A model generated the notes under the pieces. That model made no database searches and had not been told where the DNA came from. It worked only from the letters and a program-made list of their open reading frames with translations. 64,000 nt of DNA, taken from NCBI GenBank assembly GCA_036426205.1, contig CM071568.1, positions 226,990,777 through 227,054,776 of the forward strand, in the 5' to 3' direction. The DNA comes from Ascaphus truei (Eukaryota > Chordata > Amphibia > Anura > Ascaphidae). This document shows, in pieces, positions 11,181 through 22,457 of this stretch (positions within the stretch are counted from its first letter, which is position 1; every line of letters starts with the position of its first letter). A program made the position numbers and the translations under genes.

Positions 11181-12534
11181 TTAGGCACTATTGCTAAGCC
11201 TGCTGTCTACAAGCACTCCTAAATCCTTCTCCATCAAGGATTCCCCCAATTTATCCCCATTTAATTTGTAATTCGCCTTTTTATTCTTGCATCCCAAATG
11301 CATAACCTTACATTTATCTGTATTAAACCTCATCTGCCATTTACCTGCCCAAGTTTCCAGTCTCTCCAAGTCCTTCTGAAGAGAAATGACATCCTGCTCT
11401 GATTCTATTACCTTACACAATTTAGTGTCATCGGCAAAGATGGAGACTTTGCTCTCGATCCCAACCTCAAGGTCATTAATAAACAAGTTGAAAAGCAGGG
11501 GTCCCAGTACCGATCCTTGAGGTACTCCACTCACGACTTTAACCCAACCTGAAAAAGTTCCATTTATGACAACCCTCTGTTGTCTGTCCTTTACCCAGTT
11601 TTCAATCCAGGTGGATATATTATTACTGAGTCCAATTTTCTTTATTTTGTACAACAACCTCTTGTGGAACCGTATCAAAAGCCGTTGCAAAATCTAAGTA
11701 GACCACATCAACTGCATTACCCTGGTCTAAATTCCTACTTAGCTCCTCAAAGAAACAAATAAGGTTAGTTTGGCAAGATCTATCCTTCATAAAACCATGC
11801 TGACTATTACTAATAATTTTGTTTTCCATTAGGTATTCCTGAATATTATCCCGTATTAAACCTTGAAGTAGTTTCCCCACTATTGAAGTCAGGCTTACAG
11901 GTCTGTAATTTCCCGGTTGTGATCTAGCTCCCTTTTTAAATATAGGCACCACATCTGCTTTACGCCAATCTTGTGGTACTGAGCCTGTGGAAATGGAGTC
12001 CTTGAATATTAAATATAATGGTTTTGCTATTACTGAGCTTAACTCCTTGAGAACTCTTGGATGTATGCCATCGGGGCCAGGTGCCTTATTTACTTTCATT
12101 TCTTCAAGTTGCTTATGAACTTCTTCCTCAGTTAACCAATTGTTCATTAATATGGAGGTTGTGGCTTCCTCCTGCGGCACTACTATTGAACTTGATTCTT
12201 CCCTGGTAAACACAGAGGCAAAGAATTTGTTTAATACCTCTGCCTTTTCCTTATATCCAATAATCTGCCTACCCATCTCACACTGAAAGGGTCCTATATT
12301 TTCTTTTCTCATTTTTTTGTTATTAAGATACTTAAAGAACTTTTCAGGGTTGACCTTACTTTCTATTGCAATCCTCTTTTCATTATCCATTTTTGCTAAT
12401 TTGATTGCCCTTTTGCAATTTTTGTTACATTCCTTATAATTCTGATACGATGTCTCCGTCCCTTCTGACTGAAAGAATCTAAATGCCTTCCTCTTCATGT
12501 CCATTTCCTTCCCTACTTGTTTATTTAGCCACAT
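11181..12534 (-). pseudogene. CR1 reverse transcriptase core
   Basis: Two overlapping frames. The upstream one (11623-12534, 303 codons) holds the pre-RT region, NKAPGPDGIHPRVLK, DWRKADVVPIFKKG and YRPVSLTSIVGK, then VYLDFATAFDTV with the first catalytic aspartate. A frameshift near 11665 moves the rest to the frame 11181-11690, with [13 protein letters not shown] and the catalytic FADD box in SIFADDTKL. Motifs are well kept, so decay is moderate. Confidence 0.85.
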
Positions 12535-12712
12535 TGGTTTTTACTTATTTCTTTTATACTTATTACCCAAGGGTATACACTGATGAGTGTGGTTTTCTAA
12601 CAATATTTTAAAGACTGCCCATTTATCTTCTACATTTTTCCTGCAAAAACATCATCCCAGTGTATTACATGTAGATTAGACCTCAGTTTATTAAAATCTG
12701 CCTTTCTAAAGT

Positions 12713-12939
12713 TTAAGGTCTTTGTTGAACCCAAGAAATCTGTTTTTGATCATTTATTTCAAATGAGACCATGTTTTGATCACTGTTACCCAAATGTTCC
12801 AGGACTTGAATATTTGTTATTACTTCTACATTGTTTGATATGACCAAATCCAGAACTGCCCCTCTCCTTGTTGGTTCCTCAATTATTTGGAGCATATAAT
12901 TGTCTTTAAGCACCCCCAAAAACCTGTTTCCTTTTGTTG
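12713..12939 (-). pseudogene. CR1 endonuclease C-terminal part
   Basis: Encodes GNRFLGVLKDNYM, EEPTRRGAVLDLV and LGNSDQNMVSFEI (the SDH-like position is SDQ here, so the usual catalytic histidine appears replaced). It joins directly, across the nested insertion, to the rest of the endonuclease at 14186. Confidence 0.75.
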
Positions 12940-14176
12940 ATATGTATACATAACTTGTGATATACCGCTCATCATGATTCAAATATACATTTCTTATCTT
13001 TTTATATATATTTTTCCTGCTGGTGCAAAGAGGATAATGCTAACAGACATAAACACAAATAAGGAGACAAGAGTCCGCCTAAAAAGATCCTCCTTAGCTG
13101 CACACAAAGCCCAGAATAAATAGCAGGGTTTAAATACCAACTGTATGAGTGATTCAATTAGCTGTAAGGTACAGGTAAGCAATCGCTCCCAGCACTGTGA
13201 GAGGGCAATTGCCACTAAAAGCCATGTGGCAAAAATAATAAATAATTTATTGTTTATGTAACCCTTCTATGGTACCCCACCTGACATGAGATTGGGGGGT
13301 ACACTCCTTCTGGTCACTCTGAGTGGTCTGGGTGCTGTGACCTGCTGGTAAACAAGAGGGCTGTGGGCTCCGCGGTGTTGTGGGGAGAACCAGGACAGGG
13401 ACAGGAGGTGATGTGGCAGGTTACCTTGTTCTCTCAGGGTGCACAGTGCCTCCAGCCAGCAGGGATCCCCTGGGGTCTCCAGAGGAGAGACCCCCACTGA
13501 CACTCCATTCTCCATACACGGAAACAGGGACACACACAGCAGCTTCTTTCTGTGGTTCTTTATTCAGAGCAGCATACACAGCATACAGCAGAACATCATA
13601 GGCCTGATCTTGCTCTATGCATTTCTGCTCATGGCAACTTAACTTTCCCCCCCCCCCTCCTTACCCAGGTGGGGCAAGAGGGGGAGAACGATTCTCTGTC
13701 CCCTCTCTTCAATCTCTTCTCTCCTACTCCAACTAACTGATATACTATATCTTTGGAGACATGTCTCAATTTGAATATCCTCAGGGAGTGTCTCTAACTT
13801 TGAATCATTACAACTCAAAGCTGGATACCGATTGGCTCACACACACATCAAGGGGTGTTCCAACCCATATCCACCCTTTGGATTAACATGCTCAAAGGTT
13901 GCTTAGGCCCGCCTCTGAATATTGCTACAATACTTCAGAGCTGAAACTCACAAACAGGCCAACTGAAGGAATTAACCTTTCCACTGCCTGTTCTAACAGG
14001 ACTGACAGAGGAAAGGCCCAGAATTAGCAATAGCTGCCGAAGGCCAGGCTATATATATTCAAAATAACACATAACATATAACACATACTCTAAACTATCA
14101 TAAAAACAATTAAAATATATGTAACGGGGACCATGGACCTTCTAAACGAATTTGTCTCCTTATTTGTGCTAATGTT
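12940..14176. mobile_element. 1,237-bp insertion in the CR1 endonuclease, flanked by 9-bp direct repeats
   Basis: CTTTTGTTG occurs at 12931-12939 and 14177-14185, and removing one copy plus the insert restores a continuous endonuclease reading frame. This fixes both boundaries. The 16-mer ACAAATAAGGAGACAA occurs facing inward near both ends (13051-13066 and, reversed, 14147-14162). The middle has an LTR-like block with a reverse-strand AATAAA near 13560 and a GGAGGCACTG motif. No coding domain was recognised; the type of element is open. Confidence 0.7.
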
Positions 14177-14320
14177 CTTTTGTTGTTATGCTAATCTCAT
14201 TGCCCCAGTCTATGTCTGGATAATTAAAATCCCCCATTATGCAAACATGACCCAGTTTTGATGCCTTCTCCATTTGCAAAAATATTTTAGCTTCCTCAAT
14301 CTCACAGTTTGTATATGTAA
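14177..14320 (-). pseudogene. CR1 endonuclease middle part
   Basis: On the minus strand the frame reads through KIFLQMEKASKLGHVCIMG and then GDFNYPDIDW, the apurinic-type endonuclease core with the catalytic D and N. Upstream of about 14320 the similarity stops, giving the 5' truncation point of this CR1 copy. Confidence 0.75.
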
Positions 14321-14614
14321 AGCTTTATGACAGCTTTCAGAGCAATAGACAGTCTGCTGTTTGGAACACAGCAACAGATGTACATCTGCGTCACCCCAAA
14401 GGCAGACAGCCTGACGGGGCTCCCCAAGAGCTGCTCCCCTCTGCACAGGACCAGCATGCTATTGATTAACAATTGCTTGTACTTTGTGTAACGTCAACCC
14501 CACCCACTGGAATGTTAATGAGCCAAGAGGACAAAGAACAGCTGCATTCAATCTGAACCCCTTCAGTGTATATCTGCGTGGTCAGTGTACATCAATCTGA
14601 GGGGTTGGTCAGGT

Positions 14615-14615
<1 letters not shown>

Positions 14616-14677
<62 letters not shown>
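14616..14677. repeat. (GA)n microsatellite
   Basis: About 30 uninterrupted GA units. Confidence 0.95.
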
Positions 14678-14679
<2 letters not shown>

Positions 14680-15130
14680 CTAACTAACTTCATTTCTAGT
14701 ATAATTCCTTCCTTTTTAATATCTTTACTTTAAACAGAATCTCTTTTTGTATTGTTCCTCTTTGAATTTGTAAATATTTTAGATACATAGAAATTCATGA
14801 TACTCTTTGGCATGTATAATCAACCATTGTTAATAGAATTTTGTAATGCAAATATTACATTAATTATAATATTTACTCTTATAATTATATATAATACATT
14901 CATATATATACACATTCATACAACAAACAGACAAAACAACAAACAACAAAATATGTTTTATTTGATTTTTTTAAATTAAAAATAAGGACTTTACGATATA
15001 ACTTTAGATTATTTATAATTATTACAGCAACAAATGATTTATAAACAAAGGGTTAATTAATTTCAAGTGATTTATGCCACCTCATAATGGGCGTTCTGCC
15101 ACCTCATAATCTTACTCCCTGCTAGCTTTA
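14678..15130. other. AT-rich stretch without recognised feature
   Basis: Low-complexity AT sequence with short open frames only. It ends where the L2 3' tail begins. Confidence 0.5.
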
Positions 15131-15430
15131 AATACATTGTATTGTATTGTATTGCATGTCTTTATTTATATAGCGCCATAAATGTACATAGCGCTTCACA
15201 GTAGTAATACATGTTGTGATCATATAAATAACAAATAATATATATAACAGGTCATGGGAATAAGTGCTTCAGACATAAAAGTAACATCAAGGAAGAGGAG
15301 TCCCTGCTCCGAGGAGCTTACAATCTAATTGGTAGGTAGCGGAACATATAGAGACAGTAGGAGGGAATTCTAGTAAGTGCGTCTGCAGGGGGACAAGCTT
15401 TATGTATCATGTGTCCAGGATAATCCAGTG

Positions 15431-15645
15431 CTATTCATATGCTTCTTTAAGCAAGTGTGTCTTAAGGTGGGTTTTAAAGGTGGATAGAGTGGGTGCTAGT
15501 TGGGTATTGAGGGGAAGGGCAATCCATAGGTGCGGGGCAGAAAGTGAGAAAGGTTTAAGGCGGGAGAGAGCTTTAGATACAAAGGGGGTAGAAAGAAGAC
15601 ATCCTTGAGAAGAACGCAAGAGTCGGGATGGTGCATAGCGAGAAA
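15431..15645 (-). pseudogene. L2 C-terminal end
   Basis: The open frame gives GCLLSTPFVSKALSR and a final THLKTHLLKEAY, the usual L2 C-terminus. It is one frameshift away from the RT frame ending at 15646. Confidence 0.75.
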
Positions 15646-17079
15646 TTAGGGTTGAGATATAAGGATGTAAAGATGGGCAGAAGAGTGTAAAGCTTTACAA
15701 GTGAGGAGGAGAATTGAGTGTGAGATACAGGATTTGATCGGAAGCCAGGAGATGGATTTCAGGAGGGGAGACGCGGAGACAGATGTAGGAAAGAGTAGAG
15801 TGATTCTGGCAGCAGCGTTTAGGATAGATTGTAGGGGAGACAGGTGAGAGGCAGGAAGGCCGGACAGCAGGAGGTTGCAGTAATCGAGACGGGAGAGAAT
15901 GAGGGCCTGAGTCAGAGTTTTAGCAGTCGAGCAACAGAGGAAAGGGCGTATCTTTGTGATATTGCGGAGGAAAAAGCGACAAGTTTTAGAAACGTTTTGA
16001 TTGTGAGAGGAGAATGAGAGAGAGGAATCAAGTGTGACCCCTAGGCAGCGTGCTTGGGCTACTGGGCGAATGATCGTATTTCCAACAGTAATGTGGAAGG
16101 AGGTAGTAGGGCCAGGTTTGGGAGGAAGTAGAAGGAGCTCTGTTTTTGACATGTTAAGTTTCAGTCGGCGGATGACCATCCAGGATGATATTCCAGAGAG
16201 GCATTCAGAAAATTTGGTCTGTATAGCAGGTGTAAGGTCAGGGGTTGAAAGGTAAATTTGTGTGTCATCAGCATAGAGGTGATATTTAAACCAAAAATAT
16301 GTGATTAGGTCACCTAGAGAGAGTGTGTAAAGAGAAAAGAGAAGGGGTCCCAGGACAGAGCCCTGGGGTACCCCCACAGAGAGATCAATAGTGGAGGAGG
16401 AGGTGTTAGCAAAAGAGACACTGAAAGTACGATGGGAGAGGTAAGAGGAGATCCAGGATAGAGCTTTGTTCCGAATACCAAGAGTATGAAGAATGTGAAG
16501 GAGAATATGGTGGTCCATGGTGTCAAATGCTGCAGAGAGGTTGAGTAATATGAGCAGAGTGTAATGACCTATGTCTTTGGCAGCATGGAGGTCGTCAGTT
16601 ATTTTAGTGAGGGCTGTTTCAGTAGAGTGAGCAGTGCGGAAGCCAGATTGTAGAGGGTCTAGAAGAGAATAGGTGTTGAGAAAGTGTAGCAATCGAGAGA
16701 ATACAAGACGTTCAAGGAGTTTGGAGGCAAAAGGCAGGAGGGAGACAGGTCGATAGTTAGGACAGGTAGGGTCAAGCTTGCTGTTTTTGAGTAATGGTAT
16801 AACGGTTGCATGCTTGAAGGAGGATGGAAAGGTACCAGAGTAGAGAGAAGAGTTAAAAATCTGTGTGAGCATAGGGATTATAGAAGGAGCAAGAGGTTTT
16901 AGGAGATGGGAGAGAATGGGATCAAGAGGGCAAGTGGTAGAGGGAGAAGAGGAGATCAGCAGGGACACATCCTCCTCCGAGATAGTGGAAAAAGAGTCAA
17001 GAAAGGCAGGAAGAGAGTTGGGAAGTGGTGTGGGATGGAAGGAGGCAACAGATGGGATGTTCTGATGTATGGATTCCAC
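15646..17079 (-). pseudogene. L2 reverse transcriptase
   Basis: 477 codons remain open, the longest L2 frame in the window. It contains [32 protein letters not shown] with the first catalytic aspartate, [16 protein letters not shown], and the catalytic box in [30 protein letters not shown] and [11 protein letters not shown] follow, as expected after the core. The first methionine is internal, since the complete protein begins with the endonuclease far upstream. The RT motifs all look functional, but flanking frame breaks kill the element. Confidence 0.88.
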
Positions 17080-17361
17080 CTTTTCCTTGAAAAAGTCAGC
17101 AAAGTCCTGAGGTGAGATGGAGGAAGAAGAGGAGGCAGCCGAGGGTGGTCTGAGTAGAGAGTCAAAGACAGAAAAGAATCGGCGTGGGTTAGACTTGTGT
17201 GTTGATTAGTGATGAAAAGTAGGTTTGTTTAGCCTGAGAGAGGGCAGAGTTGAAACAGGACAGCATAAATTTGCAGTGAATGAAGTCTGCGAGCGTATGA
17301 GATATCCTCCAGAGGCGTTCAGAGGAATGAGTGGAGGAATGCAGCATGCGTGTGTGGGAGT

Positions 17362-18072
17362 TTAGCCAGGGGCTGGGGTTAGAAGGGCGAGGACGCAGAG
17401 AGAAAGCGGGGCATGAAGATCAAGAGAGGAAGATAAGGCAGAGTTGTAGTTCCTGACCAGGTTGTTAGGGTCTGAAGCAGAACTGAGAGAGGAGAAGGAG
17501 GAGCGTAAAGTGGAATCAAAAGCTGGTAGGTTTCTGCAAAAACGAGGTCTAGATGGAGATGGAGAGAAGCGAGAGAGAGAAAATGAGATGAGGTGATGGT
17601 CAGAGAGAGGAAAAGGGGAAATGGAGAAATCGGGGAGAGAGAAGTTTTTAGTGCAAACCAGGTCTAAGTAGTGGCCATCCTTGTGGGTGCTGGCTTCAGT
17701 CCACTGTTGAAGGCCAAAAGAAGAGGTTAGAGAGAGAAAGCGGGAAGCCCAAGGGAGAGAGGGGTCATCAATGTGGCAATTGAAGTCCCCAAGGAGAAGA
17801 ACAGGGGAGTCTGAGGAGAGAAAGAAAGAGAGCCAGGATTCAAAATGAGAGAGAAAGGCAGAAGGGGGATGAGTAGCAGTCGGTGGGCGATAGATGACCG
17901 CCACGTGGACAGGGAGAGGAGAGAAGATCTGGACTGTGAACCTCAAAGTAGGGAAAAGCAAGAGAGGGTGGAATAGGAAGGGTTCGGTAACGGCAGAGAG
18001 AGGAGAGCAGGAGCCCCACGCCTCCACCCCTGCCATCAGGGCGTGGAGTTTGGGAGAAGGAAAGGCCACCAT
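17362..18072 (-). pseudogene. L2 apurinic-type endonuclease
   Basis: 236 codons with VAVIYRPPTATHPPSAFL, LLLGDFNCHID and the C-terminal LSDHHLISFSL, the conserved GDFN and SDH motifs of LINE endonucleases that nick target DNA. It is in the same frame as the RT but is cut off by a stop at 17362, and it is offset by a frameshift from the N-terminal part at 18113. Confidence 0.82.
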
Positions 18073-18112
18073 AGGAGAGGGCAGCTTCCAGAGCAGAGTC
18101 AGACTGAGTGAA

Positions 18113-18545
18113 TCAGGTCTCAGTTATAGCAAATAGAAGCAGAGAGTGAGAGAAAGAGAAGTCATGCACAGAGAGGAACTTGTTGGAAAGGGAGCGAGCA
18201 TTCCAAAGGGCACAGGAGAAAGGGAGAGAGGAGGGAGGGTGGCAGGGGATGGGTATGAGTTTGGAGGGGTTGACACCAGAAGGAGTAGAAGTTGCAGTTG
18301 GCAGGCAAGGATGAGAGCAAGTAGAAATAAGGCAGGGACCAGGATTGGGAGAGATATCCCCAGAAGCAAGGAGAAGCATGGATAGAAAGAGAATGTGTGA
18401 GGATGATTTGTAGGGGTGTGTTTTAGTGCAGGGGGTATAGCTGTGGGTTGTCAGAGGGCAAGAAAGGAGTTCATGTGAACTGAGAAGTGGTGAAAAAAGA
18501 AGAGATGAAGATATATGAATAGAGTTAGATACATTATTGTATGTA
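18113..18545 (-). pseudogene. L2 N-terminal segment with 2A-like NPGP motif
   Basis: The frame contains LLASGDISPNPGP (18335-18361) followed about 50 residues later by LWNARSLSNK and then FAITET, the start of the endonuclease fold. NPGP preceded by a hydrophobic helix is the form of 2A-like ribosome-skipping peptides, which are described in CR1/L2-type LINEs. The consensus acidic residue (DxExNPGP) is a serine here, so activity is doubtful. Confidence 0.7.
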
Positions 18546-18547
18546 TG

Positions 18548-19190
18548 TGTAACGGCTGGACCCCCCTTGTCTGACCCACCCAATCTCACATTGGCCCGTG
18601 TGGTCTAACCGGTCCCCATTACGTGATCGTGTATGGTGGTGCACCTGCAAGTAACAGGACTCCTGAGTCTCCCGCTTGATGGTATTAGGGGATGTCATCA
18701 GGACAGGTAGCTGAGGTAGTGGGTGCGAGTCCAACTTACATCATGTGCAGCGCCTCCACCTCACCAGGATCTATGCTTCCGCAGGGAGATGCTCCTGGTG
18801 AGGAACTCCTTCTTGGTGGTAACTGCCACTGTAGAGTAATCTCACACTCACACAGTGGGGTTTTCATTAACAATGCCATCTTTATTGTAGATTGGGATGT
18901 AGCAGACTGCCCCATGCAGCTGCCGGCTCTAGCCGCACATCTCTTCGTGCTGTCCCTTTGCCAGGTACGCCCTCCCGTATTGAAGTGGGATTCCCTCTTC
19001 TCCTAGGGAGATCACCCCTGTGCCAGGTCCCTGGACACAGAGTGGCTTAGACAGACTTGATTGATCAACCTGGACCGCTAGTTACGGCACTAGGGTCACA
19101 AAAGTGTTCCTACAATCCCTTATGCAGGAGCATACACTCTACCAACTACTTCACACACCACACTAACTGACAGTGTTGTGCCTTATATAC
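18548..19190 (-). mobile_element. LTR-like block, probable solo LTR or fragment
   Basis: It starts TGTAACGG at the L2 5' junction. On the minus strand it has AATAAAGATGGCATTG near 18885 (poly(A)-signal like) and the GGTGGAGGCGCTGCAC block near 18745-18760. The part 18660-18740 is close to 60060-60145, with a shared CTGAGTCTCCCGC start. The far boundary was not found and no target duplication was seen. Confidence 0.45.
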
Positions 19191-20559
19191 TTCAGGAGGC
19201 AGGCGCATCTCTGATGTCACTATCCAGGGACTCAGAGCATACAGCCACTCCCCTCCATACATAGGGCACCTCACCAGGGTGTGAGGGAAAACCTCCATAA
19301 CTACTGCTGGCATACCTGTACTTATCAGGACTTACTGCCAACAGAGAGGAAAGTAGTATACCATTATTATGCATGGCTATATATGTATTGTGAGAACATT
19401 AATTTTTTTAAATTAAATAACACTATGTTTTGTCTTCTATAAGGCACCAAGATGTAACAATCCAAATTCTGCCTTGAATCCTTTTGGAAGTGAACATACA
19501 AACCAGGCTCATATGGCAGGAGAAGCATTACCCTGGAGTCATCAAAGTGCAATCCGCTGTATTATTGCTATAAAGTAAATGGCTGATATTGCCAATTCAG
19601 GCACCATACAGCAGATCGCGCTTTGATTACTCCAGGGCATAGAGTTGTTAGTGATGTTTTTTAAGGGGTCAATTGTTACAGATAATACTACACTATATTG
19701 GTTTCTATTTTCTCATTCTATGTATTTTCCACCGTATGGATGTAGCAAGACTCACTGTCCCGGTGCCCTAGTAGCATTAATACTCCGGGTCTGCGACATT
19801 AGAAGCAGCACCGGAGACAGTAAGATTGGCTACATCTGTACAGTACTAAGGCTACATTGGATTTCTAACAAAAAAAACAATCTGCATTTGACACGTCAGA
19901 CTTAAATTATCACATGCGGATTATGTTCCATATGTATTTACCAAGAAGTGATCCTCTATCAGACAACTTCAGTTCTGAAAGATGCCTTACTGCGCTACTG
20001 AAGTTTATGGGTCTTTTTCCTTATCTGTGGAACTCTTTCAGACACGTTCCAGCAAGTATAGTAAATATGCCCTTTATGACCCATTGACGTTATGAGCTAA
20101 ACGGTGTATTCTGGCATTTAATGTGTCTTCTGTAGTAACACCACTTAGAAAATATGAAGAGCCTCCTAAGATCTGCACCAATGCAGCACAGGACCAGCCG
20201 ACCAGCGTTGAAATAGTTAAAGGCACAGCAAAGACACACCATAGGAAACAGTCAGCCTTCTAGACAGCAGTTTTATGGCTCTGTGTGTGCTTGAGGTGAA
20301 TTCATCGAAATTCCATCTGAAGCTTCTTTCTCTTAATACATCGTTTACCTGCCTGAGGCAGCAGCTGAGGAGCAGCCATTTGCTTCTGTTCTTGCACTGC
20401 ACCTGCCAACACACTGCATTGGTATTAATGTGAAGGTAATAAAGTATTATAAGAAACTATTCGTCCATTTTGTATTCCACATCTGAGCAGAGACCCTGAC
20501 ATGAGAAGGGAACCTCAACATTAATACAACCACATATAAGTAATAACTTTACTTTACGA
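19191..20559. other. No recognised feature
   Basis: Only short open frames without recognisable domains. It may include the distal part of the LTR-like block. Confidence 0.45.
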
Positions 20560-20873
20560 CTACTGCTGCTCTGTTGTGATATATCCCCTATTCTTGGTCC
20601 TATCCATATACCATTCCTCTCATGCCTCACACCCTACCCCAAACCTCCTCTTCACTATGCAACTCTCCCAAACTTACCCACATTTCACCTCTCTATTCAC
20701 TCTAATTTTCCTGCGCCCTATGGAATGCATGATCTGTCAGCAATAAACGTACACAATGCATGACATTTATTTATAATTCCCTCAACCCAACTATTACAGA
20801 AACATGGCTCAACCCATTAAACAATGCCTCCTCTGGTGCTCTTTCCTTTATCCACATCCCCAGGAGTGAATGA
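20560..20873 (+). pseudogene. L2 N-terminal fragment, plus strand
   Basis: Conceptual translation gives CDISPILGP (a mutated form of the GDISPNPGP motif seen at 18335), then FPALWNA and SVSNK, then ITETWLN. This is the same N-terminal L2 segment as at 18113-18545 but on the other strand. The endonuclease is absent; the RT part resumes at 25998 beyond the gypsy/PLE nest. Confidence 0.65.
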
Positions 20874-21217
20874 ACTGTCATGCGCTCTGGCTTGCGCCGA
20901 ATGATAAACACACTTGAAAAGTGTGAATAGGCTGAAGGTAAGGCATAAGGGGCATCATGGGACCACTAGGGAGGTCTGGGCTCCGGGGCAAAGAAAGCAA
21001 TCTTACCCCTGTCAGCTCATCCGTCCTGGGTCCTGCAGATCCTCAATAGCCAGGCCCGCAGCGTGCATCCAGCAAGGTGAGCATGAGGAAATGAAGAGGA
21101 AATCCGGTGCGACAGCAAACAGCCAAATTACGTCAGATCCAAAGTTGAACACAGTAGCTTTATTGGTATGGACACACACAGGAAAAACAGCAGGCTGCAG
21201 CACAGCCTCCTCCTCTA

Positions 21218-21255
21218 TGCGTTTCACGCACTGCTGGCGCTTCGTCTAGGAGTGA
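21218..21255 (-). ncRNA. Hammerhead-like motif, second PLE
   Basis: Minus strand reads CTAGACGA (one insertion from the CTGACGA core), AGCGC, a short loop, GCGT, then GAAACGC. Stem II pairs (AGCGC with GCGT, one wobble). The core insertion suggests a dead ribozyme. Confidence 0.45.
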
Positions 21256-21604
21256 GGAGAGTGACTGCAAGCCCAACATTTAAAATACAAACCCCGCGAA
21301 CAGGGACTTAATTAAAACTATTTCAGCTGTGGACCCCCAGAGAAAACAAGTCTGTCTCAGTGATCACATAATTAGCATATATTGACCACATGTGGCTAAA
21401 CAAGACAAATGTTATTCTATTTTTGCATATGTTACATTCAAAGGACAAATTTTAGAAATCTCTGGATGGTACTAATTGCTGAAAAAACATGGAAAAAAAT
21501 AATAAACGTTGCAACATTGGAATGGTCTCGTGAAACATGGTCTTAGATTAATTGTACTCTTAAAATTGTATGGCACTCTATTGCACAAGACTTCTAATGA
21601 ATCA

Positions 21605-21760
21605 CGAAACCCTGGGAAGAGGGAGGGGAAGAGGAGGGGGGGAGGGGTGTGTGGGGTGGTGAGGGTTGGGGGGGGAGGGAAAAGGAAGTAAGGGGAAAGG
21701 GAAAGGGGGGGGGGGGGAAGGGGGGGTAAAGGGGGGGGAAAGGAGGGTGTGAGGGGGCCA
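21605..21760. repeat. G-rich low-complexity tract
   Basis: Runs of G up to 14 long separated by A or T; strong G-quadruplex potential on the plus strand. Confidence 0.85.
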
Positions 21761-21843
21761 GGGAGAGCAGAAAAACTCATATCATAATAAACTGTATAAT
21801 GTACATGGATACACAGTATGTAAATAAACTTGGATATATGCAA

Positions 21844-22290
21844 TCATAGAAAACATCTTAAATCCCAATCAACATTCAGTCCATTGGGCTGCAGCGTATT
21901 AAGAGTAAAGATCCAGTGTGCTTCTCTTTGGTGGAGGATTTTAATCCTATCTCCACCCCGTATAGGTAAAGCAATTTGTTCTATTGCCACACACTGAAAT
22001 GACCCTGCAGAACCCAATGGACATGAATTAAGATGTCTGGACACAGTATGTAACATGTCATGATTACGGATCAGTCTAAGATGCTCTAAGATCCTAATCT
22101 TGAGCATACGACTTGTTAAACCGACGTACTGTTTGGTACACCGGCAAGTCAATAGAAAGATCACATAATCTGATCGACATGAGATAAAAGATTGAATCTT
22201 AAATCTACGTGTCCCATCTGAATTGGAGAAATGGGTAGCTTGCAGCATGTTAGGACAAACTTTACATCTTCCACATTTATATGAACCCAT
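21844..22290 (-). CDS. PLE GIY-YIG endonuclease fragment
   Basis: 148 open codons: CGRCKVC zinc-binding-like cluster, YVIFLLTCRCTKQYVGLT (GIY-YIG signature), and RILEHLRLIRNH with the conserved arginine region. The open methionine is internal. It belongs with the RT segment on the opposite strand at 22458. It differs clearly from the nuclease at 3993-4610, so two PLE families are present. Confidence 0.75.
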   Translation of the reverse strand: MGSYKCGRCKVCPNMLQATHFSNSDGTRRFKIQSFISCRSDYVIFLLTCRCTKQYVGLTSRMLKIRILEHLRLIRNHDMLHTVSRHLNSCPLGSAGSFQCVAIEQIALPIRGGDRIKILHQREAHWIFTLNTLQPNGLNVDWDLRCFL

Positions 22291-22457
22291 AAGTTAGGGA
22301 AAGAACGACCTGGCGGACTTAATGCATTCAATCGGACATATTCCGTAAAGAAAATGCTAGGAACACACTATCACATGCTGACAGTTGCCATTCCCGCCCC
22401 CTGGTCAGAGGTATCCCACAGGGGTAGTTCCTGGGTTTACGTCGGAACTGTTCCTCC

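Larger units (their letters stand above)
9852..11271. repeat. Exact 709-bp tandem duplication inside CR1
   Basis: Positions 9852-10560 recur at 10563-11271, separated by GT. The encoded 169-residue segments are identical and I saw no base difference in the parts compared. The unit covers the CR1 RT C-terminus and the start of the 3' UTR. A copy this perfect inside a decayed element is either very recent or an assembly artefact. Confidence 0.9.
9657..14320 (-). mobile_element. CR1 LINE, 5' truncated, with duplication and nested insertion
   Basis: Read on the minus strand: the endonuclease central part (14186-14320, with GDFNYPDIDW), interrupted by an insertion 12940-14176, then the endonuclease end (GNRFLGVLKDNYM...EEPTRRGAVLDLV), RT, the RT C-terminus twice because of a tandem duplication, and a 3' UTR ending near 9657 with the TTGAACTTGATGGA-type tail typical of vertebrate CR1. 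The 5' part of the endonuclease and ORF1 are missing. Several frameshifts show it is dead. Confidence 0.85.
15131..18545 (-). mobile_element. L2 LINE, near full length, inactivated
   Basis: Minus-strand order: N-terminal segment with an NPGP motif, endonuclease, RT and C-terminal domain. The 3' UTR contains a GCGCTATATAAATAAAG-type signature, as vertebrate L2 has, and ends in about four tandem ATTGT units (plus strand). Frameshifts and stops separate the open parts. The 5' end meets an LTR-like block at 18548. Confidence 0.85.
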
